Shown here: one piece after another, positions 57,602 through 64,000 of the stretch
Layout of the letters: the number at the start of each line of letters is the position of its first letter
How positions within the stretch are numbered: position 1 is the first letter of the stretch
NCBI RefSeq assembly: GCF_029892095.1
Contig: NZ_JARZAE010000004.1
Location: forward strand, 6,014,001-6,078,000
Reading direction: 5' to 3'
Length of the DNA stretch: 64,000 nucleotides
Source: Kitasatospora sp. MAP12-44
Lineage (GTDB): Bacteria; Actinomycetota; Actinomycetes; Streptomycetales; Streptomycetaceae
Notes under the pieces: generated by a model
The model's input: only the letters and a program-made list of their open reading frames with translations
Database searches by the model: none
Told to the model about the DNA's origin: nothing
Made by a program: the position numbers and the translations under genes

Positions 57602-59051
57602 TCGGATCGTCGGAGCGGACCCGAACCGCCGACTCGACGCCCTGTTCGTCAACGCCCCGCTGCGGGACTACACCCTCCGTCCCCGCGTCAACGACTACAC
57701 CCTGCCGGTCCTCGGCATGGGCTACATCGCCACCTACGCCGCCCAGGAGGGCTTCAACGTCGGTGTGCTGGACGCCGAAGCGCACGGGCTCGGAATCGCC
57801 GAGACCATCCGCACCATCAACCTGCACCAGCCGCGGTGGGTCGGCATGAACCTCCTCGCCCCGACCTACCAGCTTTCCGCGCGGATCGCCGACGGCCTCG
57901 CCCCCGCCGTCAAGTTGATGGTCGGCGGCCACCACGCCAAGGCGATGCCCCGTCAGGTCCTGGACGATCCGCGCTTCCGGAGGCTGCACGCCCTGATCAT
58001 CGGGGAGGGGGAGACCCGCGTCGCCGCGCTCCTGGAGGACGACAAGCGGCGCAGCGAGCTGCCGAACGTGATGTGGCGAGACCACCTCTTGGGTACTCAC
58101 GGCGTGGGCATCTGCCCCCGTGAGCAGGCTGGTCTGTGGACTGCCCCCGACATCAACGCCCTGCCGTACGTGGACCGTCGGTTCCTCCCTCAGGACCCTC
58201 ACCATGCCGACGACGGCCGGGTGGAGGCCAACATCGTAGGCTCCCGCGGCTGCCCCTACGATTGCGGCTTCTGTGGCGCGGCCGTCTCACAGAACTCGGA
58301 TATCTCGATCCGCACCCGTGATCCGTACAACATCATCGGTGAGCTGGACGAACTCCACGACGACCACGGCGCGACCGCGTTCCGGTTTGTGGATGACCTG
58401 TTCCTCGGAGCTGCCCGCATCATCCAACCCGCCATGGCCGCGTTCACCCGCGAGAAGATCGGCGAGCGCTACGTGTGGGACGCCACCGGCCGCATCAACG
58501 TCCTGGACCACGCTTCTGATGGCGTGCTGGACACCCTTGCCGCCAACGGCCTGCGGGAGGTGGCCCTCGGTATCGAGTCGGGGTCGGACCGGATCCTGAA
58601 GGCGATGGACAAGCGGATCACCGCCGACATGACCCTGAGCGTCACCCGCCGCCTGATGGAGCGCGGGATCGGTGTGAAGGGCTACTTCATCCTCGGCTAT
58701 CCCGACGAGCAGCCCGACGATCTGGCAGCCACCCTCGCGCACATCCGCCGGCTGTGGGACCTGGACGATCACCTGCCCGGCGGTTTCCGCGCCTCCGTGT
58801 TCGAGTTTCGTCCCTACCCCGGCAGCCCCGTCTGGGCCCAGCTCGTGAAGGCCGGCCACGACCCGGCCGCGATGATGGACTACAGCGACGTGGACCTGAC
58901 CGAGCACGGCGCGAACGAGTCGATGCGCCAGCGCGACGAGTTCAACTTTTCCGTGGGCATCCAGTTCGGCGGCACCCCGCTGCCCGAGGTCCGGCGCCAC
59001 CTCGCCGCGCTCGCCCGCCAGCAGCACGAGCGCACGGGGGTGCCAGCATGA
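57558..59051 (+). CDS. Radical SAM protein with N-terminal B12-binding-like domain
   Basis: This 497-residue enzyme has a Rossmann domain of the cobalamin-binding type (about 25-175: LDALFVNAPLRDY, VGVLDAEAHGLG, VGMNLLAPTYQLSARIADGL). The usual B12 motif DxHxxG is not seen. The radical SAM domain carries the cluster ligands Cys232, 236 and 239 in GSRGCPYDCGFCGAAVSQ, FRFVDDLFLGAARII, VALGIESGSDRILKAMDKR and YFILGYPDEQPDD. It would perform methylation, rearrangement or C-C/C-S chemistry; the substrate is unknown. ATG 57558 has GGGGGAG close upstream. It overlaps the glycosylase gene by 44 bases and the kinase gene by 4. Confidence 0.88.
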   Translation: MPALSATEDQHSCTDRIVGADPNRRLDALFVNAPLRDYTLRPRVNDYTLPVLGMGYIATYAAQEGFNVGVLDAEAHGLGIAETIRTINLHQPRWVGMNLLAPTYQLSARIADGLAPAVKLMVGGHHAKAMPRQVLDDPRFRRLHALIIGEGETRVAALLEDDKRRSELPNVMWRDHLLGTHGVGICPREQAGLWTAPDINALPYVDRRFLPQDPHHADDGRVEANIVGSRGCPYDCGFCGAAVSQNSDISIRTRDPYNIIGELDELHDDHGATAFRFVDDLFLGAARIIQPAMAAFTREKIGERYVWDATGRINVLDHASDGVLDTLAANGLREVALGIESGSDRILKAMDKRITADMTLSVTRRLMERGIGVKGYFILGYPDEQPDDLAATLAHIRRLWDLDDHLPGGFRASVFEFRPYPGSPVWAQLVKAGHDPAAMMDYSDVDLTEHGANESMRQRDEFNFSVGIQFGGTPLPEVRRHLAALARQQHERTGVPA

Positions 59052-59650
59052 GCGGCCTGTTCGTCACCATCGACGGCCCCGGCGGCATCGGCAAGTCCAC
59101 CCTCGTCAAGGCCCTCGCCGACCGCCTCAGCGCCGATGACCGCCCGGTCCACGCCACCGCCGAGCCGTCCGGCCGCCCGGTGGGGGCCTTCACTCGGTCC
59201 GTCGCCGACCAGGTGAGCGGCTACGCCCTCGCCTGTCTGGTCGTCGCCGACCGCTACGACCATCTCCAGCACGAGATCCGCCCTCTTCTCGCCGCCGGGA
59301 CCACCGTGGTGTGTGACCGCTACCTCGGCTCCTCGCTGGTCCTCCAGCGGCTCGACGGTGTCCCCGCCGACTTCATCCTCGCCCTGCACGCCGCCGTCGA
59401 CCTGCCTGACCTGGCAGTGATCCTCACCGCCCCGCCGGAGACCATCACCGCGCGCATCGCGAAGCGCGGTGCACACCACCGCTTCGAGCGCGACCCCGAC
59501 ATCCCCGCCCGCGAACTCACCCTCTACCGCGAGGCGTCCGCCACGCTCGACAAGCTGGGCGTCCCCGTCCTTGCGCTCGACGTCGCACAGATCACCCCAT
59601 CGGATGCCGCTGACCGGATCGCGGGCTTCGTTGCCACCACGCACCGGTAG
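59048..59650 (+). CDS. Thymidylate kinase-like nucleoside monophosphate kinase
   Basis: This 200-residue P-loop kinase of the dTMP kinase family has GPGGIGKST at residues 10-18, the DR(Y/F) motif VVCDRYLGSSLVLQ and a LID region HRFERDPDIPARE. Length is typical. It starts at ATG 59048, overlapping the radical SAM stop by ATGA. In the cluster it could phosphorylate a modified nucleoside monophosphate or dTMP. A housekeeping tmk presumably exists elsewhere in the genome, so this is a second, specialised copy (inference). Confidence 0.88.
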   Translation: MSGLFVTIDGPGGIGKSTLVKALADRLSADDRPVHATAEPSGRPVGAFTRSVADQVSGYALACLVVADRYDHLQHEIRPLLAAGTTVVCDRYLGSSLVLQRLDGVPADFILALHAAVDLPDLAVILTAPPETITARIAKRGAHHRFERDPDIPARELTLYREASATLDKLGVPVLALDVAQITPSDAADRIAGFVATTHR

Positions 59651-59688
59651 CGTCCGAGTCACCCTTCCCGAGGAACGGAGCAACCCTC

Positions 59689-60045
59689 ATGACCGACCCC
59701 ACGACCGATCTGGAAACCGACCAACTGTGGGACACCATCGAGCGACTCGTCACGTGGCTCGACGACGCCCGCACGCTACCCGAGCAGACCGAGAAGATCA
59801 TGCGGATCATGAAGCTCTCGGAAGAAGTCGGCGAGACCGCGCAAGCCCTCACCGGTGTCCTCGGCCAGAACCCCCGCAAGGGGATCACACACACGTGGGA
59901 GGACGTCCAAGCGGAGCTGTGCGACGTCATGTTCACCGCAGCGGTCGCGCTGCGGACCGTTACTCCTGATGCCCGCCAGGTCTTCGCCAAACGGCTGGAG
60001 TACGTCACCACCCGCTCACTGGCGACCGGCGGTCAGACCGCGTGA
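59689..60045 (+). CDS. MazG-like nucleotide pyrophosphohydrolase
   Basis: This 118-residue protein is an all-helical NTP pyrophosphohydrolase with KLSEEVGETAQALTGVL (Glu45, Glu46, Glu49) and AELCDVMFTAAVAL (Glu76, Asp79), the metal-binding EExxE...ExxD pattern of MazG. It hydrolyses non-standard dNTP or NTP to the monophosphate. GAGGAACGGAG upstream supports ATG 59689. It is the last gene of the cluster, 38 bases after the kinase. It would fit a pathway that makes or cleans a modified nucleotide. Confidence 0.88.
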   Translation: MTDPTTDLETDQLWDTIERLVTWLDDARTLPEQTEKIMRIMKLSEEVGETAQALTGVLGQNPRKGITHTWEDVQAELCDVMFTAAVALRTVTPDARQVFAKRLEYVTTRSLATGGQTA

Positions 60046-60213
60046 CCGGCGACGGCCTCCGTTCGCATGTCCGCACGGAGACCATCAGTCTCCTGCGCGA
60101 GGCCCATGAAGTCGGCCATCTCCAGCAAGTCTGACTGGTCCGTCTCCTTGGCCGTCTGCGGGCCCAGATCATGATGGCCGTGACGCGGACGCGGCCTCGC
60201 AGGCGATGGCCGG

Positions 60214-60241
60214 GAGCGGCACCCCGGCAGGGGTGCCGCTC
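60214..60241 (-). terminator. Terminator of the murC-msrB transcript
   Basis: GAGCGGCACCCC and GGGGTGCCGCTC pair perfectly over 12 bases around GGCA, 8 bases past the msrB stop. The 10-base sequence CAGTCGGTCT is repeated in tandem at 60241-60260 over the end of the gene. Confidence 0.85.
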
Positions 60242-60249
60242 AGTCGGTC

Positions 60250-60660
60250 TCAGTCGGTCTCGGCCGGGCGCAGGGTCAGTGAGATGCTGTTGATGCAGTA
60301 CCGCTGGTCGGTCGGGGTGCCGTAGCCCTCACCCTCGAAGACATGGCCCAGGTGGCCGCCGCAGTTGGCGCAGCGGACCTCCACCCGGCGCATGCCGAGC
60401 GTGCTGTCCTCGATGTACTCGACCCGGTCCTCGGCCAGCGGGGCGTAGTAGGACGGCCAGCCGCAGTGGCTGTCGAACTTGGTCTCCGAGCTGAACAGCT
60501 CGCTCCCGCAGGCCCGGCAGCTGTACACCCCCACCGTCTTGGTGTCGGTGTACTCGCCGACGAACGGGGCCTCCGTGCCGGCCTGCCGGAGCACCTTGTA
60601 CTCCTGCGGGCTCAGCTGGGCGCGCCACTCGGCGTCGGTCTTCTCGATCTCGTAGCTCAT
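60250..60660 (-). CDS. msrB: Peptide-methionine (R)-S-oxide reductase
   Basis: MsrB reduces the R isomer of methionine sulfoxide in proteins. The 136 residues show both zinc pairs, CRACG (Cys48, Cys51) and CANCG (Cys97, Cys100), the signature GWPSYYAPL and HLGHVFEGEG, and the catalytic Cys122 in RYCINSISL. ATG 60660 has GGAGGA 6 bases upstream; the longer frame has none. It follows murC by 16 bases on the minus strand. Confidence 0.96.
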   Translation of the reverse strand: MSYEIEKTDAEWRAQLSPQEYKVLRQAGTEAPFVGEYTDTKTVGVYSCRACGSELFSSETKFDSHCGWPSYYAPLAEDRVEYIEDSTLGMRRVEVRCANCGGHLGHVFEGEGYGTPTDQRYCINSISLTLRPAETD

Positions 60661-60676
60661 TGCGGTCCTCCCTCTC

Positions 60677-62077
60677 TCAGACCGCAACGCCCGCGAGCTG
60701 CCCCAGAATTTCCGGGCCGAGGTCGGTGACGTCCCCCGCGCCCATGGTCAGCACCAGGTCGCCGGGCCGGGCCAGTGCCGCCAGCCGGGCGGGGGCGGCG
60801 GCGAAGTCGTGCTCGGCGGCCACCTCGGCCCCGGCGCGCTGCGCGGCGTCGACGATCAGCGCGCTGGTCACACCGGGGATCGGGTCCTCGCGGGCGGGGT
60901 AGATGTCGAGCACCACCGAGGCGTCGGCCAGCGCCAGGGCCTGGCCCATCTCCTCGGCGAGCTGCTGGGTCCGGCTGAACAGGTGCGGCTGGAAGACCAC
61001 CAGCACCCGGCTGCCGCCGGCCGCCTCCCGGATCGCCTCCAGGTCGGCGGCCATCTCGGTCGGGTGGTGGGCGTAGGAGTCGATCACCTGGACGCCGCCC
61101 GCCTCGCCCTTGAGCTGCAGTCGGCGCCGCACGCCGGTGTAGCTGCCCAGCGCCTTCGCCAGCTGCTCGGCCGGCACGCCCAGGGCGATGCCGGCGGCCA
61201 GCGCGGAGACCGCGTTGTGCGCGTAGTGCCGCCCGGGCACGGAGACGGTGAAGGCCAGCTCGGCGCCGTCCAGCAGGACCACGACCTCGCTGGTCATCCC
61301 GCGCGCGGTGACCGAGAGCACCCGCAGGGTGGCGTCCTCGGCGGCGCCGACGGTGACGACGCGCAGGTCCGGGCGCCCGGTGACCTTGGCGGTCAGCTCG
61401 CGGGCGCCGGGGTGGTCGGCGGAGACGACCAGCGTGCCGCCGCTCTGGATCCGGCCGACGAAGGTCTCGAAGGACTCGTGGATCTCGTCCATCGAGGCGT
61501 AGTTCGCGTGGTGGTCCAGCTCCACATTGAGGATGATCGCGACCTCGGGCGCGTACTTGTGGAAGCTGCGGTCGCTCTCGTCCGCCTCCGCCACGAAGAT
61601 CTCGCCGACGCCGTGGTGGGCGTTGCTGCCCGGCGCGTCGAGGTCGCCGCCGATCGCGTACGAGGGGTCGAGGCCCAGTGCGGCGAGGCTGACCGCGAGC
61701 ATGCTGGTGGTGGTGGTCTTGCCGTGCGTGCCGGCCACCGCCAGCGCGCGGCGGCCGCCCATCAGCGCGGCGAGCGCGTCGGAGCGGTGCACCACCGGGA
61801 TGCCGCGCTCGCGGGCGGCGGCCAGCTCGGGGTTGTCCTCGCGGATGGCGCTGGAGACGACGATGCTGCTGGCGCCGTCCGGCACGTTCTCGGCGGCGTG
61901 GCCGACCTGGACGGCCGCGCCCAGCTCGCGCAGCGCCAGGACGGTCTGGGACTCCTTGGAGTCGCTCCCGGAGACCTTCGCGCCGCGCACCGCGAGGATC
62001 TTCGCCAGGCCGGACATGCCGGCCCCGCCGATGCCGATGAAGTGCGGGGCGTGCAGGTCGTGGGCGGCGTCGTTCAA
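60677..62077 (-). CDS. murC: UDP-N-acetylmuramate--L-alanine ligase
   Basis: MurC adds L-Ala to UDP-MurNAc, the first peptide step of peptidoglycan synthesis in the cytoplasm. The 466 residues have the N-terminal UDP-binding motif HFIGIGGAGMSGLAKIL (12-28), the ATP site AVAGTHGKTTTTSML (113-127), EADESDRSFHKY, NVELDHHANY and the C-terminal block SYAHHPTEMAADL. The start appears to be TTG 62077 with GGAG 7-8 bases upstream; no ATG or GTG precedes the conserved N-terminus. The gene is co-directional with msrB and the 62192 gene. Confidence 0.96.
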   Translation of the reverse strand: MNDAAHDLHAPHFIGIGGAGMSGLAKILAVRGAKVSGSDSKESQTVLALRELGAAVQVGHAAENVPDGASSIVVSSAIREDNPELAAARERGIPVVHRSDALAALMGGRRALAVAGTHGKTTTTSMLAVSLAALGLDPSYAIGGDLDAPGSNAHHGVGEIFVAEADESDRSFHKYAPEVAIILNVELDHHANYASMDEIHESFETFVGRIQSGGTLVVSADHPGARELTAKVTGRPDLRVVTVGAAEDATLRVLSVTARGMTSEVVVLLDGAELAFTVSVPGRHYAHNAVSALAAGIALGVPAEQLAKALGSYTGVRRRLQLKGEAGGVQVIDSYAHHPTEMAADLEAIREAAGGSRVLVVFQPHLFSRTQQLAEEMGQALALADASVVLDIYPAREDPIPGVTSALIVDAAQRAGAEVAAEHDFAAAPARLAALARPGDLVLTMGAGDVTDLGPEILGQLAGVAV

Positions 62078-62101
62078 GGGAGCTCTCCGTAAAGAAAGAG
62101 G

Positions 62102-62160
62102 GAATCGTCCTCGCGGGCGGTGCTGGCCGGTGATGGCCGGTCCGGCCGCAAGGACGATTC
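62102..62160 (-). terminator. Hairpin between the 62192 gene and murC
   Basis: GAATCGTCCTCGCGG (62102-62116) pairs with CCGCAAGGACGATTC (62146-62160) over 15 bases with one mismatch, and a GGCCGG/CCGGCC stem lies inside. It begins 31 bases past the stop of the upstream gene. Confidence 0.75.
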
Positions 62161-62191
62161 TGCACCACTCGGCGGGGGGAACGCTGCGCGC

Positions 62192-62650
62192 TCAGGCCTC
62201 GCTGGCGAAGAGCTTCAGTACCGGGACCCCGACCTTGTGTCGGGCCTTGGAGGCCCAGTCGCGGTGGAAGAGCTCCTCGACGAAGTGCGGCGCGGTGAGG
62301 ACCAGCACCTCGTCGGCACCGGTCTCCTCGACCACCGCCCGCAGGGTGTCGAGCGGGTCCCGCTGGACGACCTGGCCGACCGCCTCGGCACCGCTCTCGC
62401 GCAGGTGGCGCAGGCTGTGCTGGAGTGACTCCTCGGCGACGGCGGGGCCGTTGGCCTCGTCGTGCTCGTGCACCGCCTTGTCGAGGTGCCCGAGGGCCAC
62501 GTCGTCCAGGGCGCGCAGCAACTCGTCCTGCTTGCCGCGGGGTTGCATCAGCACGACGAAGGAGACCTTCTCCTCGCCGTGCAGGGTGGTGACCAGCTCC
62601 ACGTCGGCCTCGGAGAGTGCCTTTTCGATCATCAGTACGGTCTTGAACAC
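62192..62650 (-). CDS. Conserved actinobacterial protein of unknown function
   Basis: This 152-residue protein begins VFKTVLMIEKALSEADVELV and contains VVLMQPRGKQDELLRALDDV, LHSLRHLR-like helices, EETGADEVLVLTAPHFVEEL and WASKARHKVGVPVLKLF. The alternating strand-helix pattern suggests a small Rossmann or USP-like fold. Close relatives in streptomycetes are, as I remember, labelled indole-3-glycerol phosphate synthase; I see none of that enzyme's motifs, and the protein is too short, so I do not use that name. GTG 62650 has AAGGGA 6 bases upstream. It lies upstream of murC. Confidence 0.82.
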   Translation of the reverse strand: MFKTVLMIEKALSEADVELVTTLHGEEKVSFVVLMQPRGKQDELLRALDDVALGHLDKAVHEHDEANGPAVAEESLQHSLRHLRESGAEAVGQVVQRDPLDTLRAVVEETGADEVLVLTAPHFVEELFHRDWASKARHKVGVPVLKLFASEA

Positions 62651-62801
62651 AAGAGTCCCTTCCGTGTTGCAGGCCCCCGGGGTCCGGTGTCCCCTCCCAT
62701 AGTGCCCGGAGGAAGCTTTCCTCACGCGGCGCACACGGCACACGGGCCACGTGGGAGTGATCACGGGAACGGTCCGCTGACGCCGGGGGCGCCTTCGCGG
62801 C

Positions 62802-63566
62802 CTACTCGGGGGTACGGCAGTAGCGGGCGAAGAGGAAACCTTTCTGCTCAAGCAATGAGACCAGCCCCATCCGCTGCGCGTCTGCCATTCGGACACCCTG
62901 CAGGATGCGCGGCGCGTCGCCGCCGGTCAGCAGCGGGGCCAGCGACAGGCAGAGCTCGTCCAGCAGGCCGTCCGCGGTCAGCTGCCCGAGCAGCCGCGGG
63001 CCGCCCTCGGTGAGCTGCCTGGTCCAGCCGCGCGCGGTGAGCGCGGCCAGCGCCTGCGGCAGGTCGACCGAGCCGCGGCCGGCCACGATCAGGTCGGCGC
63101 GCTCGGCGACCGCGCGGCGGGCGTCGGCGGGGGAGTCCTCGGTGGTGATCACCACGGTGCGCACCAGCGGCTCGGTGAAGAGCGGGGCGGTCAGGTCGAG
63201 ATCCAGGCTGCGGGTGACCACGGCGATGGCCGGTGCGGGTGCCTGGCCGGCCGCGCTGCGGGCGGCGGCGAAGTCGGCCCGGGCCCGGGCCGGGCGGTAG
63301 CCCTCGGCGCGTACGGTCTCGGCGCCGACCAGCACCACGTCGCTGAGCGCCCGCAGGACGCCGAAGATCCGCTTGTCCGCCGCACTCGACAGGCCTTCGG
63401 AGAGCCCGTCCAGACGGGCCGCGCCGTCCAGCCCGGAGACCATGTTGGCGCGCAGCCACGGGCGGCCCAGGTTCACTTGCTCGGGGTAGCCGTAGAGCTC
63501 GGCCAGCGCCTCCAGCGAGGACGGGTCGGCGGCGTCGGAGTGTGACGTAGGGATCAGGCGGCGCAT
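62802..63566 (-). CDS. Pyrimidine reductase family (RibD C-terminal domain-like) protein
   Basis: This 254-residue protein is of the RibD-C/dihydrofolate reductase-like group, NADPH-dependent reductases. RPWLRANMVSGLDGAARLDG is the conserved N-terminal block, with SSAADKRIFGVLRALSDVVLVGAETVRAE (quoted in part: RIFGVLRALSDVVLVGAETV), LTEGGPRLLGQLTADGLLDE and SLAPLLTGGDAPRIL as substrate and cofactor regions. No deaminase domain precedes it, so it is not a full RibD. Its substrate is unknown. ATG 63566 was chosen from the conserved start MRRLIPTSH; the upstream site is weak. It is divergent from zapE with 37 bases between starts. Confidence 0.87.
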   Translation of the reverse strand: MRRLIPTSHSDAADPSSLEALAELYGYPEQVNLGRPWLRANMVSGLDGAARLDGLSEGLSSAADKRIFGVLRALSDVVLVGAETVRAEGYRPARARADFAAARSAAGQAPAPAIAVVTRSLDLDLTAPLFTEPLVRTVVITTEDSPADARRAVAERADLIVAGRGSVDLPQALAALTARGWTRQLTEGGPRLLGQLTADGLLDELCLSLAPLLTGGDAPRILQGVRMADAQRMGLVSLLEQKGFLFARYCRTPE

Positions 63567-63603
63567 GCCAATGAGTCTTCCACGGCGCGTAGGCTTTATT
63601 ACC

Positions 63604-64000
63604 GTGCCCGCAGCCTCCCACATCGATGCCATAGCCCCCGCAGCGCCCACCCGCACCGGGGAGCCGGTCGCGCTGAGCGAGCGCCGACCGGTGGTGCCGG
63701 TCGAGCGCCTGGTGGCCGAGATGGTCCCGCCGCCGCGCTTCGCGGGTGTCAGCTTCGGCTCCTACCTGCCGGACAGCACGCAGCCGAGCCAGTACGAGGC
63801 GGTCCGGGTGCTGGAGGAGTTCGCGGCGGGCCTGAACGCCCCGGCCGGCGCCAAGCGCGGCTGGTTCCGCCGCGGGGCGCCCGCGCCCGCCGGCCCGGCC
63901 GGCGTCTACCTGGACGGCGGCTACGGCGTCGGCAAGACCCACCTGCTGGCCTCGCTCTGGCATGCCGCCCCCGGCCCCAAGGCCTTCGGCACCTTCGTCG
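63604..64000 (+). CDS. zapE: Cell division protein ZapE / AFG1-type ATPase (partial)
   Basis: The first 132 codons of an AAA-type ATPase are seen before the window ends. It begins MPAASHIDAIAPAAPTRTGE, with the family blocks VERLVAEMVPPPRFAGVSFG and YEAVRVLEEFA, then Walker A VYLDGGYGVGKTHLLASLWH. ZapE/AFG1 proteins act at the septum or in membrane protein quality control; the role in streptomycetes is not settled. GTG 63604 fits the divergent layout and the family N-terminus; only 37 bases separate it from the reductase start, so the mRNA may have a very short leader. Confidence 0.88.
   Translation, partial: MPAASHIDAIAPAAPTRTGEPVALSERRPVVPVERLVAEMVPPPRFAGVSFGSYLPDSTQPSQYEAVRVLEEFAAGLNAPAGAKRGWFRRGAPAPAGPAGVYLDGGYGVGKTHLLASLWHAAPGPKAFGTFV

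Noticed and set aside
60046..60213. Possible attachment site or gene remnant between mazG and msrB
   Set aside because: I found no direct repeat shared with the left edge of the accessory region (about 51-54 kb) and no coding pattern.

Overview
The window is 64 kb of very GC-rich DNA with GTG and TTG starts, purine-rich Shine-Dalgarno sites, long hairpin terminators and several families typical of Streptomycetaceae: the Rok7B7/XylFGH locus, DUF3000, an SPW-repeat protein, a TIGR04222 membrane protein, the HemE-HemG-HemQ set and SigE-family sigma factors. The source is a Streptomyces, Kitasatospora or Streptacidiphilus-like chromosome. I see no rRNA, tRNA, CRISPR array, IS element or prophage module.

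Layout. 0-7 kb: the tail of a membrane protein, an LCP cell-wall ligase, a small Cys-rich membrane protein and a Pls/PosA-type adenylation-thiolation-membrane synthetase that is split by a one-base frameshift. 6.7-13.7 kb: a leftward sugar operon (ROK repressor, solute-binding lipoprotein, two CUT1 permeases, GH4 phospho-glycosidase, BadF/NagK-like kinase). It has no ATPase gene of its own, so it probably uses a shared MsiK-type ATPase. 13.8-29.5 kb: a MscS channel, an HNH nuclease, a very large GH84-like secreted enzyme, MalQ, a VIT-family transporter, a Uma2 nuclease bracketed by a 97-bp duplication of the pepN 3' end, PepN, and a membrane-anchored PQQ-propeller protein. 29.6-38.6 kb: rok7B7-xylFGH, dxs, a GT-C mannosyltransferase-like membrane enzyme and an SPW protein. 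38.7-48.7 kb: core metabolism, with fatty acid beta-oxidation FadB/FadA, RNase D, an orphan LuxR-type regulator with a collagen-like linker, DUF3000 and the coproporphyrin-dependent haem genes hemE-hemG-hemQ. 48.7-51 kb: a TIGR04222 protein and a SigE-family sigma factor preceded by a one-TM partner.

51.2-60.05 kb is the accessory part. It holds two blocks. The first (51.24-53.78 kb) is a four-gene rightward cassette with two WXG100/ESX-like proteins, one of them with a C-terminal glycine-zipper region, followed by a membrane protein; it looks like a type VII substrate or effector module. The second (53.9-60.05 kb) has a HAD hydrolase, an XRE regulator with a disrupted or leader-coupled start, a 44-codon peptide gene coupled to a HATPase gene, an HhH-GPD glycosylase-like protein, a radical SAM enzyme, a thymidylate-kinase-like enzyme and a MazG-like pyrophosphohydrolase. 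Several of these genes overlap at their junctions. This set reads as a nucleotide-modification or nucleoside pathway with its own repair and regulation. It is the best candidate in the window for an undescribed system.

60.2-64 kb returns to core genes: msrB, murC, a conserved protein of unknown function, a RibD-C/pyrimidine reductase family protein and, divergently, the start of zapE.
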